Source of the DNA: Pipra filicauda
Taxonomy: Eukaryota > Chordata > Aves > Passeriformes > Pipridae
Length of the DNA stretch: 64,000 nucleotides
Direction: 5' to 3'
Assembly: GCF_003945595.2 (NCBI RefSeq)
Contig: NW_024104617.1
Span: 74,095-138,094, forward strand
The translations under genes and the position numbers were made by a program. The notes under the pieces were generated by a model. The model did no database searches and was not told where the DNA came from. It was given only the letters and a program-made list of their open reading frames with translations. Of the stretch, positions 1 to 11,810 are shown one piece after another. Each line of letters opens with the position of its first letter. The first letter of the stretch is position 1.

Positions 1-1216
1 GGGTATTTGGGTGCTAACTCAGAATCACACTTCCTACTGCTGCTTAAGACAAAAATGTAATATTACCATGTGTCCTGAGTCAGCTTATGTAGTGCAAAAG
101 CTTGGAGAATTTCTATAAATGTGCAGCAAAACCCTCCACCATGTAATACCAGTTACAAATTGTACATTACGTACAAATATCACATATCTTTTACAGCGGC
201 ATAGTAAACTCAGTGTTGGGTGTTCTTTGTCAGCACATCAACTATTTCTGGAAAAGTTCAGCTAAATTTAGTGGATTAAGGCTTAGTCCAGTGCTCATCA
301 ATGCAGTGGACAAGTTTAAAGGTTTAAGTTGTGACAAGTCAAGGACAACAATCTTGATACCAAAAAATTAGCACTGTTTCAGAATCTGAAACTTTTGCTT
401 CTGATTTGTTAACTAAACCTTCCTTAACTACCTTCATTGTCTCTAATAAATTACCAAATACAGGAACTGTTTTGAACTGCTGGGAAAAATGCAAAACCTC
501 CTAATGTAGAATTACTCACTTGCTGGAGTTTTTTTGGTGTAATACAAATTTTATGTGGTCCAGACCAAGGTAGATCTGCACCAGCTACAGGGGAAGCACA
601 TAACAGGAAGTGGGGAAAGGATTTTCTCTCATTTAGCTGAATTCCAGCTGCCATGGAAATCCTCCTGGGTCCAGAGAATTTAATATACACTATAGACGGA
701 AGAACCACACTGCCTCTTTACGAAGCTGTGCCAAACAGAGACAGACCAGACCCCATGATCTGATTATATAGTAGGAGTGAGAGTTGCAGAAGGGAAAAAT
801 ATGACCTAGCACGTAGGTTAGAAAGAAACAACCCTACCCTGAAAATCAGCATCTTGAGGTATGAAGTCAATCACAAAAAGGTTACCTTTAATTTGCAATA
901 TAGACAACTGATAAAGATGCTTTTCAAAATAAGACAAGCAGCTAGACACTGCACTTTTAGAGGAAAAGGTAATATTCACACTCAAACTACTGGCGTTGAA
1001 ATTAATTTCTAGTGGTTTTTATAGTCCCTCCCTTGGCAGTTTTAAATTGGCACCTGCAGGAAGAGGAGGATGTCCAGAATACAAAATACTACTTAATAAT
1101 CCCATGTAACACTAGAATACTTAACTCAAGGCAACACTGAAATGTAAAAATAATCTCCAGAAGAACTGGTACAAAATATGAGGTTGCAAGGTGAAGACAA
1201 ATTTCTGAGAAGACAG

Positions 1217-1220
<4 letters not shown>
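1..1220. other. Unique AT-rich DNA, nothing recognised
   Basis: No repeat family, RNA gene or credible reading frame is visible. The short frames present are of chance length and have no recognisable domains. Confidence 0.6.

Positions 1221-1249
<29 letters not shown>
1221..1249 (+). repeat. Poly(A) run, 29 A
   Basis: An uninterrupted run of 29 A is the longest homopolymer in the window. I see no retrogene or SINE body upstream and no clear target-site duplication, so it is called a homopolymer rather than the tail of a retrocopy. Runs this long are usually length-polymorphic and prone to assembly error. Confidence 0.95.
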
Positions 1250-1251
<2 letters not shown>

Positions 1252-1679
1252 CTGAAGTACTCTGAATATGAAAAACTGTTTTCAAGATGTGAAAGTATCA
1301 CACAATTATTTCAAAATATATAGTTAATATTTGTGAATGTAAGAATGTACAGAGCTGGATCTCACAAGGCTGTACTTAACTGCTTCTATCAATATCACTG
1401 CAGTGAGTGCAATGACGATAAACTGACTAGCCTGGCAGAATGTCTGAGTCATGGCATTTAAACACATCTTCTAACACAAGTTTAAAAATAAGACCAGCAA
1501 CGTCAGACATCCTTACATTTGCAAATACACACTGAAAGCCTCAGTGCACAAAGGTGTCCTTAAGGCAGACATTTGGAGAATTCATCGCCTTTTGAGAAAG
1601 ATTACTCAGCCTTTTGGCAGAGTATCAGTAAAACAGGCAGAGATGAGAAAGGTCAGGGCACCTTTGGTCCTCTTTGCAG

Positions 1680-1770
1680 AGCAATCCTTAGGGGACCACT
1701 TGCCCTTGCTTGGTTATTTACAGAATCACTCAAATTGCTCTGATCTCACTTGGGGCTGCACCAGCCACAG
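1680..1770 (+). other. Candidate 91-nt exon (splice-site evidence only)
   Basis: A pyrimidine-rich acceptor (tttggtcctctttgcag, ending at 1679) is followed 91 nt later by the donor CACAG|GTAAGAAAG at 1770/1771. One of three frames is open across the interval, encoding about 30 residues that resemble no family I know. Both sites are near consensus, but such pairs also occur by chance, and there is no sign of a coding signal. If real it could be a non-coding RNA exon or a cassette exon of a gene lying outside the window. Confidence 0.2.
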
Positions 1771-3994
1771 GTAAGAAAGAAGGGAAGTTGTCTTCAAGAC
1801 AGCTTCTTCCTCCACCACTTATGCAACCTATGTAATCCACAGCTCAAACAGAGAGAAAAGTGGTTAAAAAACAATCCATCTGCACTTGCCTTAATGACTA
1901 CACTGACAAGAATTTTTTATTAAGGCCTTTTAATCGAAAGAATATCTACTGGATTTCGTTTTCCTACATCTGCTATGAGGCAGATACTCAATCTGCTAGG
2001 CTGAACAAGTTGGTGCATATTCACGTGTAATAAATTAGTGATCAGAAGACTCTGATAGTCTATTCCAAAATTATATGGAAGTATAGTAACCTAAAAAGAC
2101 TAACAAATAAGGATGTTATAAGGGTTCAGAGTTTCTAAAACATCTGTTCTCTAGTATATATAAATGTTAAATTAAATGGAAATCGTAATTAGTTTACTAC
2201 TGCTTCTCCACTTATTTCCTAGGGTTTTACAGTTAGCTGATACTTCAGTGATGATTATACCTCATTACTCTTAAAAGTAGTAGATAATTGCTAAATTGCA
2301 CCATTTTTTTCCTTAGTACTCCAGTCCTAAGAAGCCTCCATGAAAACAAGAATGATAAAGTAATGAGTCAAGGATTGCCTTACGTATCTGCAACCACTAT
2401 TAGCATAGAGAAAAGAGAGTAACTTTATTTCATTGCATTTTGTACCAATTTCTTATTTAGTGACCAGTTGCAAAAATCAGTCATGCAGTGACTCAAGCTA
2501 AGCAAATAAAGATTGGGGCAAATAGCAGAAGTTCTGTGATATATGCCTTTGATAGTCAAGCATCAAATAGTATCTGTCAAAATCAATACTGTTCTGCTAT
2601 TCCGGGAGTTACATGATCACACAGTTTTGATGAAGAGCCACAATTTCACTGAAACAAGATAAAACCCCAACTGATAAATTGTCACCTGAAGCAAGCAGGC
2701 ACCTACTCAAATTCCCATTATCTGTGTGTTAGCTGAGACTATCAAACCATGCAAATCCTTCCTGTTGAAATAAAATCCCCTAACCACAGGTTTAGCAAAA
2801 AATGTTTAACACTCTCCTAATTAAGCTGCTCTGCTCTAAAATAGTTTTTATCCCACCTGCATACAGCAGGTTAGACATATTATATACCATGCAGAAGTCT
2901 ATGCCAGAAGTGAAAAACTCTAATCACTGTCAAGGCTGTGCCATGTCCTGGAAGAATTATAGAGATTGACTCTGTGTTACAAAACTTTCCAAAACAGAAG
3001 AAATGCTGGTGTTTTAACATCTTTTCAAACCCCCAACTGAGACAAGGCATTAACATGAAAAACTGGAATATTTCTGCACCATTTTTATTTTCCCACATTT
3101 CTTGTTCTCAGAAAACATTTGATATTTCAAAGTTCTGCTGTATTTGCCTAGAATGACACGATGAAGTTTTGGTCATACTGAGGTAAAAAAGTCTGTCTAC
3201 AAATCCCATGAAGCCAACAGCCACTGGAAGGGCAACCAACCAATATTTCACTGATTTCAAATCAGATATTTCTGCTCAGATCAACGGAGCCAAAATTGTC
3301 TAAAAGTTCAAGTTAGAGTAATTTTTTTTTTCATTTTTCTAGTCATAAAAATTTGCCAGTAGTCTGCACTGTCTCATGAAACATAATTTAATGAGAAAAT
3401 TACTTTTTGCAGTTGAACCTCACAAGAATATTTCTGTAGGGAATCCTCATTTATCTCTTCTTTCCAGTGCCCTGGCTACCCATGCCAGCTCCCTGTCCCA
3501 TGGAAAAAGGGCTTCCGTGAAACAGGCAACCTCTTGGGACAGGAGGTGTAAAAGTTACCCGTCTGTCAGCTACGAAGCAACAGGGTCACATCAAAAGCTT
3601 GTAAAATGATGTGACTCAGGATCCTGAACAGTAGTAACACAAACTGTAGCCTCTAAAATGCTTATTGGGCAAGGTGTTTCATCTTTCCCATTTGAATCCT
3701 CAAATTGTGTATTCCAGCTGCCTTTATACTGCTGAGGATAATAAGGGAGAAAATAAATCTATAAATGCTAAAACATCTTTAGACATTATTGTAACCAGGG
3801 CAGCAAAGCCTCTTCCCTAAGCAGGAATGAAAGACACAAAAAGAGTGATCTGTACATCTGAGTACAAGTTTCTGAGGTAAATCTAAGTATTTAGAGTGCA
3901 GTATTAAACAGACAGTTTATTAATTAAGACAGTATTAATCAGAAAACGCAACAAGTAGATTACTGAAATTATTTCTAGAAAACTTGTGTGTGCA
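1771..3994. other. Unique AT-rich DNA, nothing recognised
   Basis: Only chance-length frames are present. There are no interspersed repeats that I can identify. Confidence 0.55.
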
Positions 3995-4019
3995 TGTGTG
4001 TGTGTGTGTGTGTGTGTGT
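3995..4019 (+). repeat. (TG)n dinucleotide microsatellite
   Basis: About twelve uninterrupted TG units are preceded by a shorter interrupted TG stretch starting at 3985. Dinucleotide repeats this long are normally polymorphic. Confidence 0.95.
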
Positions 4020-7000
4020 AGATGTCTATGAATGTGTAAGGAAGTATGTTCACATTCTTCAATTAAAAATAAATATATATGCTTGGACTTTCTCAGTGAA
4101 AAAGAAGTAAGTCTTAAGATGTTCTTCCCTGCAGCTGAGCGAAATATTTCACTACTCAGGATACCAGTGGATTGCAGTTTGGTGGTGAGATGAAGTCTGT
4201 GGGGGGTGGGCTGGGGAATGACAACAAAAACCTTAACCCAAACCCGAAATCCTTAGACTCTGCCCAGGAAAACCACTTTGTACAACTGAGAATTTGCTAA
4301 CATATGTGATTCATGATTTGACTCATAAAGTTCTGGAGTTCACTGGGGTTACTGTCAAGGTCAGATTACTTATGAAATACCAAATTACTATACCTTCCCA
4401 TTGCTTCAGCAAAGCCGTTGGTACTGACCATCTAATATATTTATGTGGGAAGGTTAACACCAAAAACATCACAGTCTTCTAATGTCAAATGAGAAAAATA
4501 GAGAAAGAATTTAGAAGTAAATCAAAAGATCATTCTTAAGAGAGAATTTTAAATTAAGTGATTCAAGGATGTGGGCAGATATCATGAGTCACAGCAGTTA
4601 AATAGGAGACAGTTTCAGAGAGTCTTTGTTTATCATATTAAAGCTTTTTCTCACCAGGAGCATTGCTCAAAATTATTTATGCATACACCAGCTAAGGAGG
4701 GGTTTGAAATGGTGTGTTTATAAATAGGCTCATTGGGATTGCTCTGGGAGGACTGGTCTGGTTGGTTCTCATCCTTCTATGTGTACCTAGTAGCCCTTTT
4801 TTGACCTTTAAACTATTTTCAGATGGTACTTTTATGAGCCACTGTACCTTGTTCCTTTTAATTACAGACATATATAGTGTAGGTTTACCAGTCTCCAAAA
4901 GAATTTTTACTTTCTTTAGCTCACATTTCCAGATGTGTCACCTATTCAGGCCTCCCTTCTTTTAAAATGGTGCTGGCAATAAAAGACAATGAAGGCAAAG
5001 ATAAGGTACTTCTCCAGGTTCCAAGCAAACCAGTTTTATAATCTAACCCTTTGATTCTTATTTTATAAGCTACCTTTATGAAAGTATTAAAATAGAGAAA
5101 ATAGAGTGGTCTATGAAAACTATGTTTTCATAGTCGGTGTTAAAATTTTTCTTGAAGATATTCAAAAAATCTGATGAAGTAACCCAGAAAATCTGATTCA
5201 GGTAAGTCTTGTGGAAAGTGAAGCCTAGCACAGAAATAAAATCCTCACCAGTAGGCTTTTTTTATCTCTTACTGCCACGATTTATTATCAGTCTGCATTT
5301 GTCACTTCAATGCTGAAATTTGCAGGTATTGCCCAGAGCGTCTTACTTCATGAGTACAAGTGCTTATTTACAGGGAGACTTCAACCATTCTAACTCCTGC
5401 CTCCAACATCACTGTTTTACACCAACAACAGGAACAGTACAGAGTAGCTGCTAATGCACGTCACCCCAGTGATGAAGGTTCTGCATGTTATCTGAACTAT
5501 TTCATGCAGATTTTGATTCCTAGGGCCGCACTGTCACATATGCTCATACTTTCTCTCCCTCTTGTTCTGACATCCTCCTTGGCTCATATTTTGCTGTAAT
5601 ACACTGTGAAACTGCAATGATATGCAAAAGTCCTAACACTCATTTCACAAAGGCCCTTTCCACGTCTCTTGGGCATCAAGAAGGTCCTTTATGTCCATGG
5701 GAATGGGGAGTGATGTCTTGATAATCCTGTCAGCTCCAGCAACCCAAGCTTTTCCATCTACCACCTGAAATTTACAACTTGGTACTATGTGGTGCTACAG
5801 ACCAAAATGATTCAGGAAGACCCCTCAGCACATATAGAGGGATTAGGCTGAGTTGTGCAGCCGTGTTGCTCAATTACCAAATTACTTGGCAACGGTTGAT
5901 TTTGCTTTCCTCCTTCTGCATGTGTACTCAGGAGTGGAAGCATATGTACATGGTGTACTGTACTTCACTTCACACTGAAGTGAGAGAGAAAAAAGTATCA
6001 TACTAAGGATTCAAAAATTAAACACTCTTGTGATTTTATCAAAGGAACTCGAAATTCACTGGGATCTTTAGATAACTGATTACCACCTGCCTCTCTAAGT
6101 AGGTAATCGAGTGGAAAAATGAAGTCCACCACAAAAAGGGACAAAGCACAGAGCCCTTTGGAAAAGATGATGACACTTCAGTGGGGGAGCTCTCCAGGCC
6201 ATCCCAGTATCCTTAGCCCTAAAGGCTGTGGGGCACAGAAGTAACTCTGCAGAAAAATTCACCTACCGTATCTGCATTTGAGACTTTAGAATTGTAAAGC
6301 TCTGACCACTTGCAGCTTTGAAGCTGAAAAGGAAGGGAAAGTATCTGAACTGCAAAGTTTAAAATGACAGAAGCTGTTGCTGCAGTCAGAAAGATCATTA
6401 CTGTTACAGCTTCATGTGATTTGAAAGCCTGCAAATAAAGTAAATGGCACAACTCACAGTCTTTTTAGGTTGCTAACTGCTGCAAGGAAGGGGTCTGCAC
6501 TTACCATATTATTCTGAGTGCCTTTCTGGGAGTTCCCATTTTCAACCCTTTTGGGAAACCTTTCCATTTATGTTGGCTCTGTTTGGCCACCACAAACCAC
6601 TAAAGCCTTCAGCGCACTCTACTGAGGGCGGTTATTATGGGCGTGCTGTGGGTGAGCAGTGATGTGTCCACCACCCTTCTCCCTCCAGTGACTTCTTGAA
6701 CCTATTAGTCTTTGGCATTTGATAAATCAAACTGATATATAGAATAAAGTAGAAGGGCAAGGAGAAAGCAGATAGTAGACAGGGAAATCTCGAATCACAA
6801 GTATTTTTACACACTTATCTTTCAGTGTAGCTGTCTCCAAGGGATAACAACATCAGCATTTTACAATTATTAGCAGGGCATTTGTGCACATTTCATGAAG
6901 ATGTTGCAGTGTCTCACAGGTGATAAGGAGTTGCTATGGTTACTATATTCTCTTAAGCTGAATACTAAATAGGTTCACAAAATATATATTCTTACTTGTT

Positions 7001-8920
7001 ATGTAAAATATCAGTCACCCAGCTAGCATTTGATTATGCCTCCTTTTCATTTTGTCAAGGACTTTCCACTCCTTTATCTATCAAATAAAGTGGATTTTAA
7101 TACTGTTTAGAGAAAAGAGAGGTCACTAAACACCTTCCTCCCTAAGAAAGGAGGACAAGTTAGGTAGCTCATTATCTAGCCTGTTTTTAACTAAATCCAA
7201 AAATAACTGCTCCACTGTACTAAAATTGTGAGAACTTCTATTTCAGAGGATTTTATGAGTCATGGAAACACATTTAAAACAGAATAAATCTGCACTACAC
7301 AAATAACTAAACACTAGTACAGCAATAGACCATATAGATTTTAATGGTTTGAACTCTTTGTCTCACATTCAGATGCAGACCTGAGATTGTCCCATCATCA
7401 ACATTTCATCCAGTGTTTCTTTCAAATGGGTTACTTTTTTGCCAGTGCACCTGAAGGTGATATTTAGGAAGTCTGTTATCAAGTATGCAAATCGGGAGAA
7501 AAATATGTCACATCAAATCATGATCATTTACTAAGATATTACTCATCGAAAAATGCTTTCTTGCACAGCTTCCTTAGCAGGGCACATTTAATGGAGTTAC
7601 TGTAAAGGCATCAAATTTCATATTTTTATACCTGTTTGTCCCTTTTGTGATGTGTCTAAAGGGAATTTTTAACACACTGACTTATTTTAATTTTACTATA
7701 TTTATTAAGATATTTAGAATGTAAATAAATATAAAGTTCCCTAATTTTTCAAAACACTACTGCTTGACTTTCTTTGGGTCACCATGATCATTATATACCT
7801 GATATCTTATTTTAAAAATTTTCATTGACATCAACTGCAGTCATAGGATTGAACCATGCTACGATGAAACTAATTTACTTTAATGAAGGCCCAATTTTTA
7901 CTGAGCTGACTAGGAATACATCCATATGCCACTGATAACCTGATTGTGGTCAGGGGGAAAAACAAAAATAATCCTCCAACCTTGGGTAATAACTTAGTTA
8001 GACATATTTGAACACCTGCTACTATAATAGTGTCAGTAATCAGTTTAGTTTTGAGAAAGGTACAGTAAAAGCAAATGTGCTTGCAACTTCCACATCTGCT
8101 TTCCCAGCTTATACCAAAAGAGATTCCTGGGAAATGAATTAATATTTTGCAGTTCAAGGCAGCAAATTTTTATAGCAGGACTGACTAACAGGGTCCGAAT
8201 TCATGGAAGATAATATATTGAGCAGATCTAAGTACTAAATAGGCACTTTCCTTATGTATTTCAAAGTACATAGTGTTGCATATTTCTAGAACGAAAAATG
8301 GACATAACATGTTATCCTTGCAAGGTGTTACCATGTTAACAACTAGAGAACCTTCTGTTAAAACTATTAATATGTGGCTTATCACTTCATAAAAGCTTGA
8401 AATCACAACGCAACAACAATAAGCACATGTGGTACATATGAAGTCAATCTGCAAATACAATAATAAGCATTCAGCAAGAGGCATTTTTGTACTGTAGTTA
8501 CCAGAGGTAAAATTGTCATGTTTGTTCTACAATCATCACTTTTGTTACCCACAAAATAACCCATCCATACTCACCCTGTATTTGAGCTCCTTTCTGAAGT
8601 GCAAGAATGCCTTTTGTTGCCCCCTTGTTCCTCAGCAGACACCAAACGTGACTTGGGAAGTTTGAAGGTGATGGTGAAGTCAACCACCAGAAGGCTTAGG
8701 AATTTTAAGGAAATCTGTTCCCAAACCTACAGCTAACCCTCTGTTTACCAAGACAGAGATTCTCAACCATAAGAATTCTGTCACTGGTTTCAGTATTTGT
8801 GTTCTTATGGCACTTACAAGATAAGCGATTACTGCAGGAATAAGCATGAAAAAGTGGATGGGGTGATAAATGTTGAGACAGAGAAGTGGGAAGAGGAAGA
8901 ACTGTAAGTCTTCCATGCAA
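4020..8920. other. Mostly unique AT-rich DNA
   Basis: The stretch contains a small palindrome at 5111-5133 and a perfect donor-like CAG|GTAAGT at 5201/5202. The only upstream acceptor-like site is weak and all frames are closed. I recognise nothing else in this nearly 5-kb stretch. Confidence 0.5.
5111..5133. repeat. Short palindrome, 10-bp arms
   Basis: The arms ctatgaaaac (5111-5120) and gttttcatag (5124-5133) are perfect inverted copies around a 3-nt centre. A palindrome of this size is only mildly unexpected in AT-rich DNA. Confidence 0.8.
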
Positions 8921-9125
8921 ATCATAGAATTATTTAAGTTGAAAAATACTTTTAAGATTGAGCCAAACCACTAACCTGGCACTGCCAAGTCCACCACTAA
9001 ACCATGTCCCTCAGCATGGTAGACATCTACATGTACTTTTAAATACTGCCAGAGATGGTGATTCCACCGCTTTCCTGGGCAGGTTGTTCCAGTGCTTGAC
9101 AACCCACACATTTATGTTAAAATAG
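8921..9125 (-). mobile_element. CR1 LINE 3' fragment
   Basis: Read on the plus strand, it begins with the inverted CR1 tail (atcatagaat) and continues with text typical of the inverted CR1 3' untranslated region. Recognisable parts are a section on constituents such as ctggcactgccaagtccacc, then ccatgtccctcagc, and gggcaggttgttccagtgc. The element's own sense strand is therefore minus. It is 5'-truncated to about 200 bp, as most CR1 copies are, and carries scattered substitutions. It abuts the CpG island without an obvious target-site duplication. Confidence 0.88.
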
Positions 9126-9335
9126 AATTACAAACTCATGAATACCAAACTCGTGCATACACACAAACTAGAAAAGTAATAGTAAGATGAGGAGGAGAGG
9201 CAAGGCTCAAGAAAATCCCCCAAAACTTTTCCCATATACAACTAAGGGAGGGGGGGGAAGTCTGCGGCGGCAAGCAGCGGGTTTGGGATTGACTTTTCAA
9301 TGGTTATTTGTTGATGTAATGAGCTCCCTTCCCCC

Positions 9336-9355
9336 GGGGAGCAGGGCTGGGCGGG
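9336..9355 (+). other. G-quadruplex motif
   Basis: Four G-runs of at least three (9336-9339, 9344-9346, 9349-9351, 9353-9355) are separated by loops of 4, 2 and 1 nt, fitting the usual G-quadruplex rule. It sits inside the CpG island. Confidence 0.7.
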
Positions 9356-9392
9356 CAGCCCGAGGCGGAGCGCGGCGGGGCAGAGCGGGCCC

Positions 9393-9480
9393 GTGGCCGT
9401 GTCCAGAGCAGCCCCTGGCCGTGTCCAGAGCAGCCCGTGGCCGTGTCCAGAGCAGCCCCTGGCCGTGTCCAGAGCAGCCC
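9393..9480 (+). repeat. 22-bp minisatellite, 4 units
   Basis: There are four head-to-tail units of 22 bp (9393-9414, 9415-9436, 9437-9458, 9459-9480) and a six-base start of a fifth. Each unit has a variable first base (g or c), then tggcc, then the invariant core gtgtccagagcagccc. The units are otherwise identical, implying recent expansion or active homogenisation. The array lies entirely inside the CpG island. Confidence 0.97.
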
Positions 9481-9788
9481 CTGGCGGCTGCAGCTCCCGC
9501 TCCCATTCCCTCCGCTCCGCCCGCCCGGCCGAGGACAACGTGCGTGCCCCGATACCCAGCAGCTCGGAAAGGAGCAGGAACACCCTGAGGGCTCCCTGCG
9601 AGGCAGCTGTGACACCGGTTCCTTGTCGAAACTGCACAAACTTTCTGGTTTTGCAGGGAAAATCTGAAATTCTGCAGTTTCGGTTACTTCTCAACTGAGC
9701 TTCAGTTCTGAACTTAGCAAGGTTCAAATAAATTTTAAAAACCATATACAGCAGGCAGTTCTGTTGATTCTTGCTCATAGTGGGATCT

Positions 9789-9810
9789 AAGTGGATCGTA
9801 AGATCCACTT
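9789..9810. repeat. Short hairpin, 9-bp arms
   Basis: The arms aagtggatc (9789-9797) and gatccactt (9802-9810) are perfect inverted copies around a 4-nt loop, just beyond the CpG island. Confidence 0.75.
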
Positions 9811-10390
9811 CTTTCTGAGATAACATCAACTCCATTTCTAAATTTTTATAATGCTTAAAGGTGATTTCTGCATGTAAAGAGAAGACAGCATAGGTTCAAA
9901 CTGGCAACTATTTTACACCTAGCTTAAATGACTATAAAGGAAACACGCTATTTCTGCATACCAGCAGTTGCTATATTACATTTTTTGCCCCAGCACTACT
10001 ATCACCATGAAGCCTCTGTGTTGTAATTCCTCTGTAGTTACAGTCTTAAGAGGCCACAAGAGTTTGCATACTTGGAATTTGTGATACATTTTCTTCCCAG
10101 CTTATGCCTAGCCCTTCGGGACAAAAAAATTTTTGTTAGGGACCAGCTTGTGAAAATACAATGAAACCACTGAACCCTGACCATTAATGCAAAGTGCGTT
10201 CCACACTAGCCTGTAGCAACAGAATATCCTGACAGTCAGCATAAAGGGGATACAAAAACCAGCAAGTAAAACTTGGAATAACTCAAACCATTCACTTGAA
10301 GTATGTGGATATTAATCCATCTTGCTCATTTTCATATTCCTCCTGTCTTTCCTGATTTAACATGTCTTTTTTTTTTCTTTTCTTCAAAAG

Positions 10391-10465
10391 AGGTACCCAA
10401 CAAACTCAAACACTAAATTTTTGTATCAAACAAACAACTAAATTTTGAATGTCATGTCCAGACAG
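10391..10465 (+). other. Candidate 75-nt non-coding exon (splice-site evidence only)
   Basis: A long polypyrimidine tract (10366-10385) ends in caaaag at 10390, an acceptor-like context. 75 nt later lies the donor GACAG|GTAAGAAAT at 10465/10466. All three frames contain stops, so it could only be part of a non-coding RNA or an untranslated region. It is about 0.8 kb downstream of the CpG island on the plus strand. Confidence 0.18.
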
Positions 10466-11742
10466 GTAAGAAATGCATTCAGTATTAGAGCAACTCTCAT
10501 ATATTATGACTCTGTGGAAAAAATATAAGTCCATTAGTTACTACATCCTCCAAGATTCATGCAAAAACCAAGTCTCCTCCTAAAAAATGAACTTTTATCC
10601 CTGTCTGCACTCACAGATTTCTGTTGTTCATTTATTCCTAGATACGGGAATAGTAAATATTAGGGAATTTTGGCATAAATCCCACTATTTCCCTCTTTGT
10701 GAGTAATCAGTTCCATATTACTTTTGGGTGTGAACAGGCTGAGTCCTTACCTCTGTGCTCAGAAAACCTGCAAATCTAAAAGTTTTGCCTCCAAGCTTGG
10801 CCTCCTCTTGGAGACAGATTTTATTGATCTTACAAAAAACAAACAAAAGCAATACAACCTAACCTTCAGACTGAGCTTCCTCACCAAGCTTGTCTACTTG
10901 CAGTATTTCCTTTTAAGAATTCCTCTATCTTCAGTCAGTAAATTCTTCCTCTTACTCACACCTCTTTTATTTTAGGGGTAGTTAATGAAACTCTATTTGC
11001 CACAATAATTCAGCAGAACTTTAGCAGCTTTGGGGCAAGAGAGTGGGACAATAAGAGCATCCTCTCACCCCTGTCTGTGTCTAAGAGCAGTGGTGATGAC
11101 AAATGACTAGCTGACATATTATTGTTCTTCTTTTCAGTCTCATAAAAAGACCCCTCAAAAGAGAACAAATTTTATTCAGCTGAGGTTTTACTATGAGATA
11201 CTGTATCTCATCAGCCCTGGCATTAATATGATATTGTAGTGATTTAGCCTAGGAGTGTGGGAACTGCTCAGGGATGTGCTTATTTTTCTAACAAAAGTTC
11301 AGGCATGCTATTATTAGCAATCTATGGTATGTCATCAATGTCAAAGGCCAAATAGTTTCTTGAAATGTTTGGGAATCAAGTGTATTCTGAATCTGAAGAG
11401 TCTCTGTTCTCAGTCTGCCATTCACATGCACACACAGGAGTGTGCTGCAAAAAGACTCCATCTTGCCAGCATGCTCCTGAACACTCCCAGTGCATCTGCT
11501 TTAATAGTGCTCAGGTTCTCAGCAGAACAAATATGAACTTCAGCGGCCAGACTAACCTCGCCAGCCAAGCCTATTTTAGAAACAAGTTTCCACCACATAT
11601 GTCTATATGCGTATGTAAGTCTATCTGCCAGTTTAGTACTTCAATAATACTCAGCCAGCTGCCTTAGCTTGTCACCAAAAACACACAAAGAAAACATGCA
11701 CACATGCATTGACATAAAATTCCTCAAGAAATTTTGTCAACA

Positions 11743-11810
11743 GGTAGATCAAAAAGAGAGTGTTCCTGAGCACTCTCAAGACCTGTCTCTGAGAGTAGTG
11801 GAGATCTACC
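11743..11810. repeat. Nested inverted repeats
   Basis: The outer arms ggtagatc (11743-11750) and gatctacc (11803-11810) enclose an inner stem gagagtg (11756-11762) / cactctc (11771-11777). The arrangement could fold as a branched hairpin, but the stems are short and may be chance. Confidence 0.4.

Larger units (their letters stand above)
9262..9630. promoter_or_regulatory. CpG island, candidate promoter
   Basis: G+C and CpG content jump sharply against the AT-rich surroundings: CpG dinucleotides recur every few bases from the gcggcggc block at 9264 to about 9625. GC-box-like motifs (gggcggg near 9349-9355, ccgcccgcccgg near 9517-9528) and a G-quadruplex motif are present. There is no TATA box at a sensible distance that I can see. 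In vertebrates such islands usually mark promoters, here perhaps of a long non-coding RNA or an alternative first exon. Direction is undetermined. An old CpG-rich repeat unknown to me is an alternative. Confidence 0.6.
9242..9835 (-). other. Longest ATG frame (197 codons), probably not a gene
   Basis: This open frame starts with ATG at 9835 and reads through the CpG island. Its middle section is the 22-bp minisatellite, which shifts frame every unit and gives a 22-residue protein period per three DNA units. Composition is low-complexity there (Gly, Ala, Pro, Arg rich) and no domain, signal peptide or membrane segment is seen. Overlapping open frames exist on both strands, which is expected where CpG-rich DNA lacks stop codons. 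I judge coding unlikely. Confidence 0.12.

Noticed and set aside
4201..4216. G-quadruplex candidate
   Set aside because: Only three separable G-runs are present, one short of the usual rule.
5158..5201. Mini-exon between ttcttgaag and the perfect donor at 5201
   Set aside because: The acceptor is weak (AAG), the interval is only about 44 nt and all frames are closed. Kept only as part of the donor cluster.
7697..7733. Inverted repeat tatatttatt / aataaatata
   Set aside because: It is pure A/T low-complexity sequence, expected by chance at this composition.
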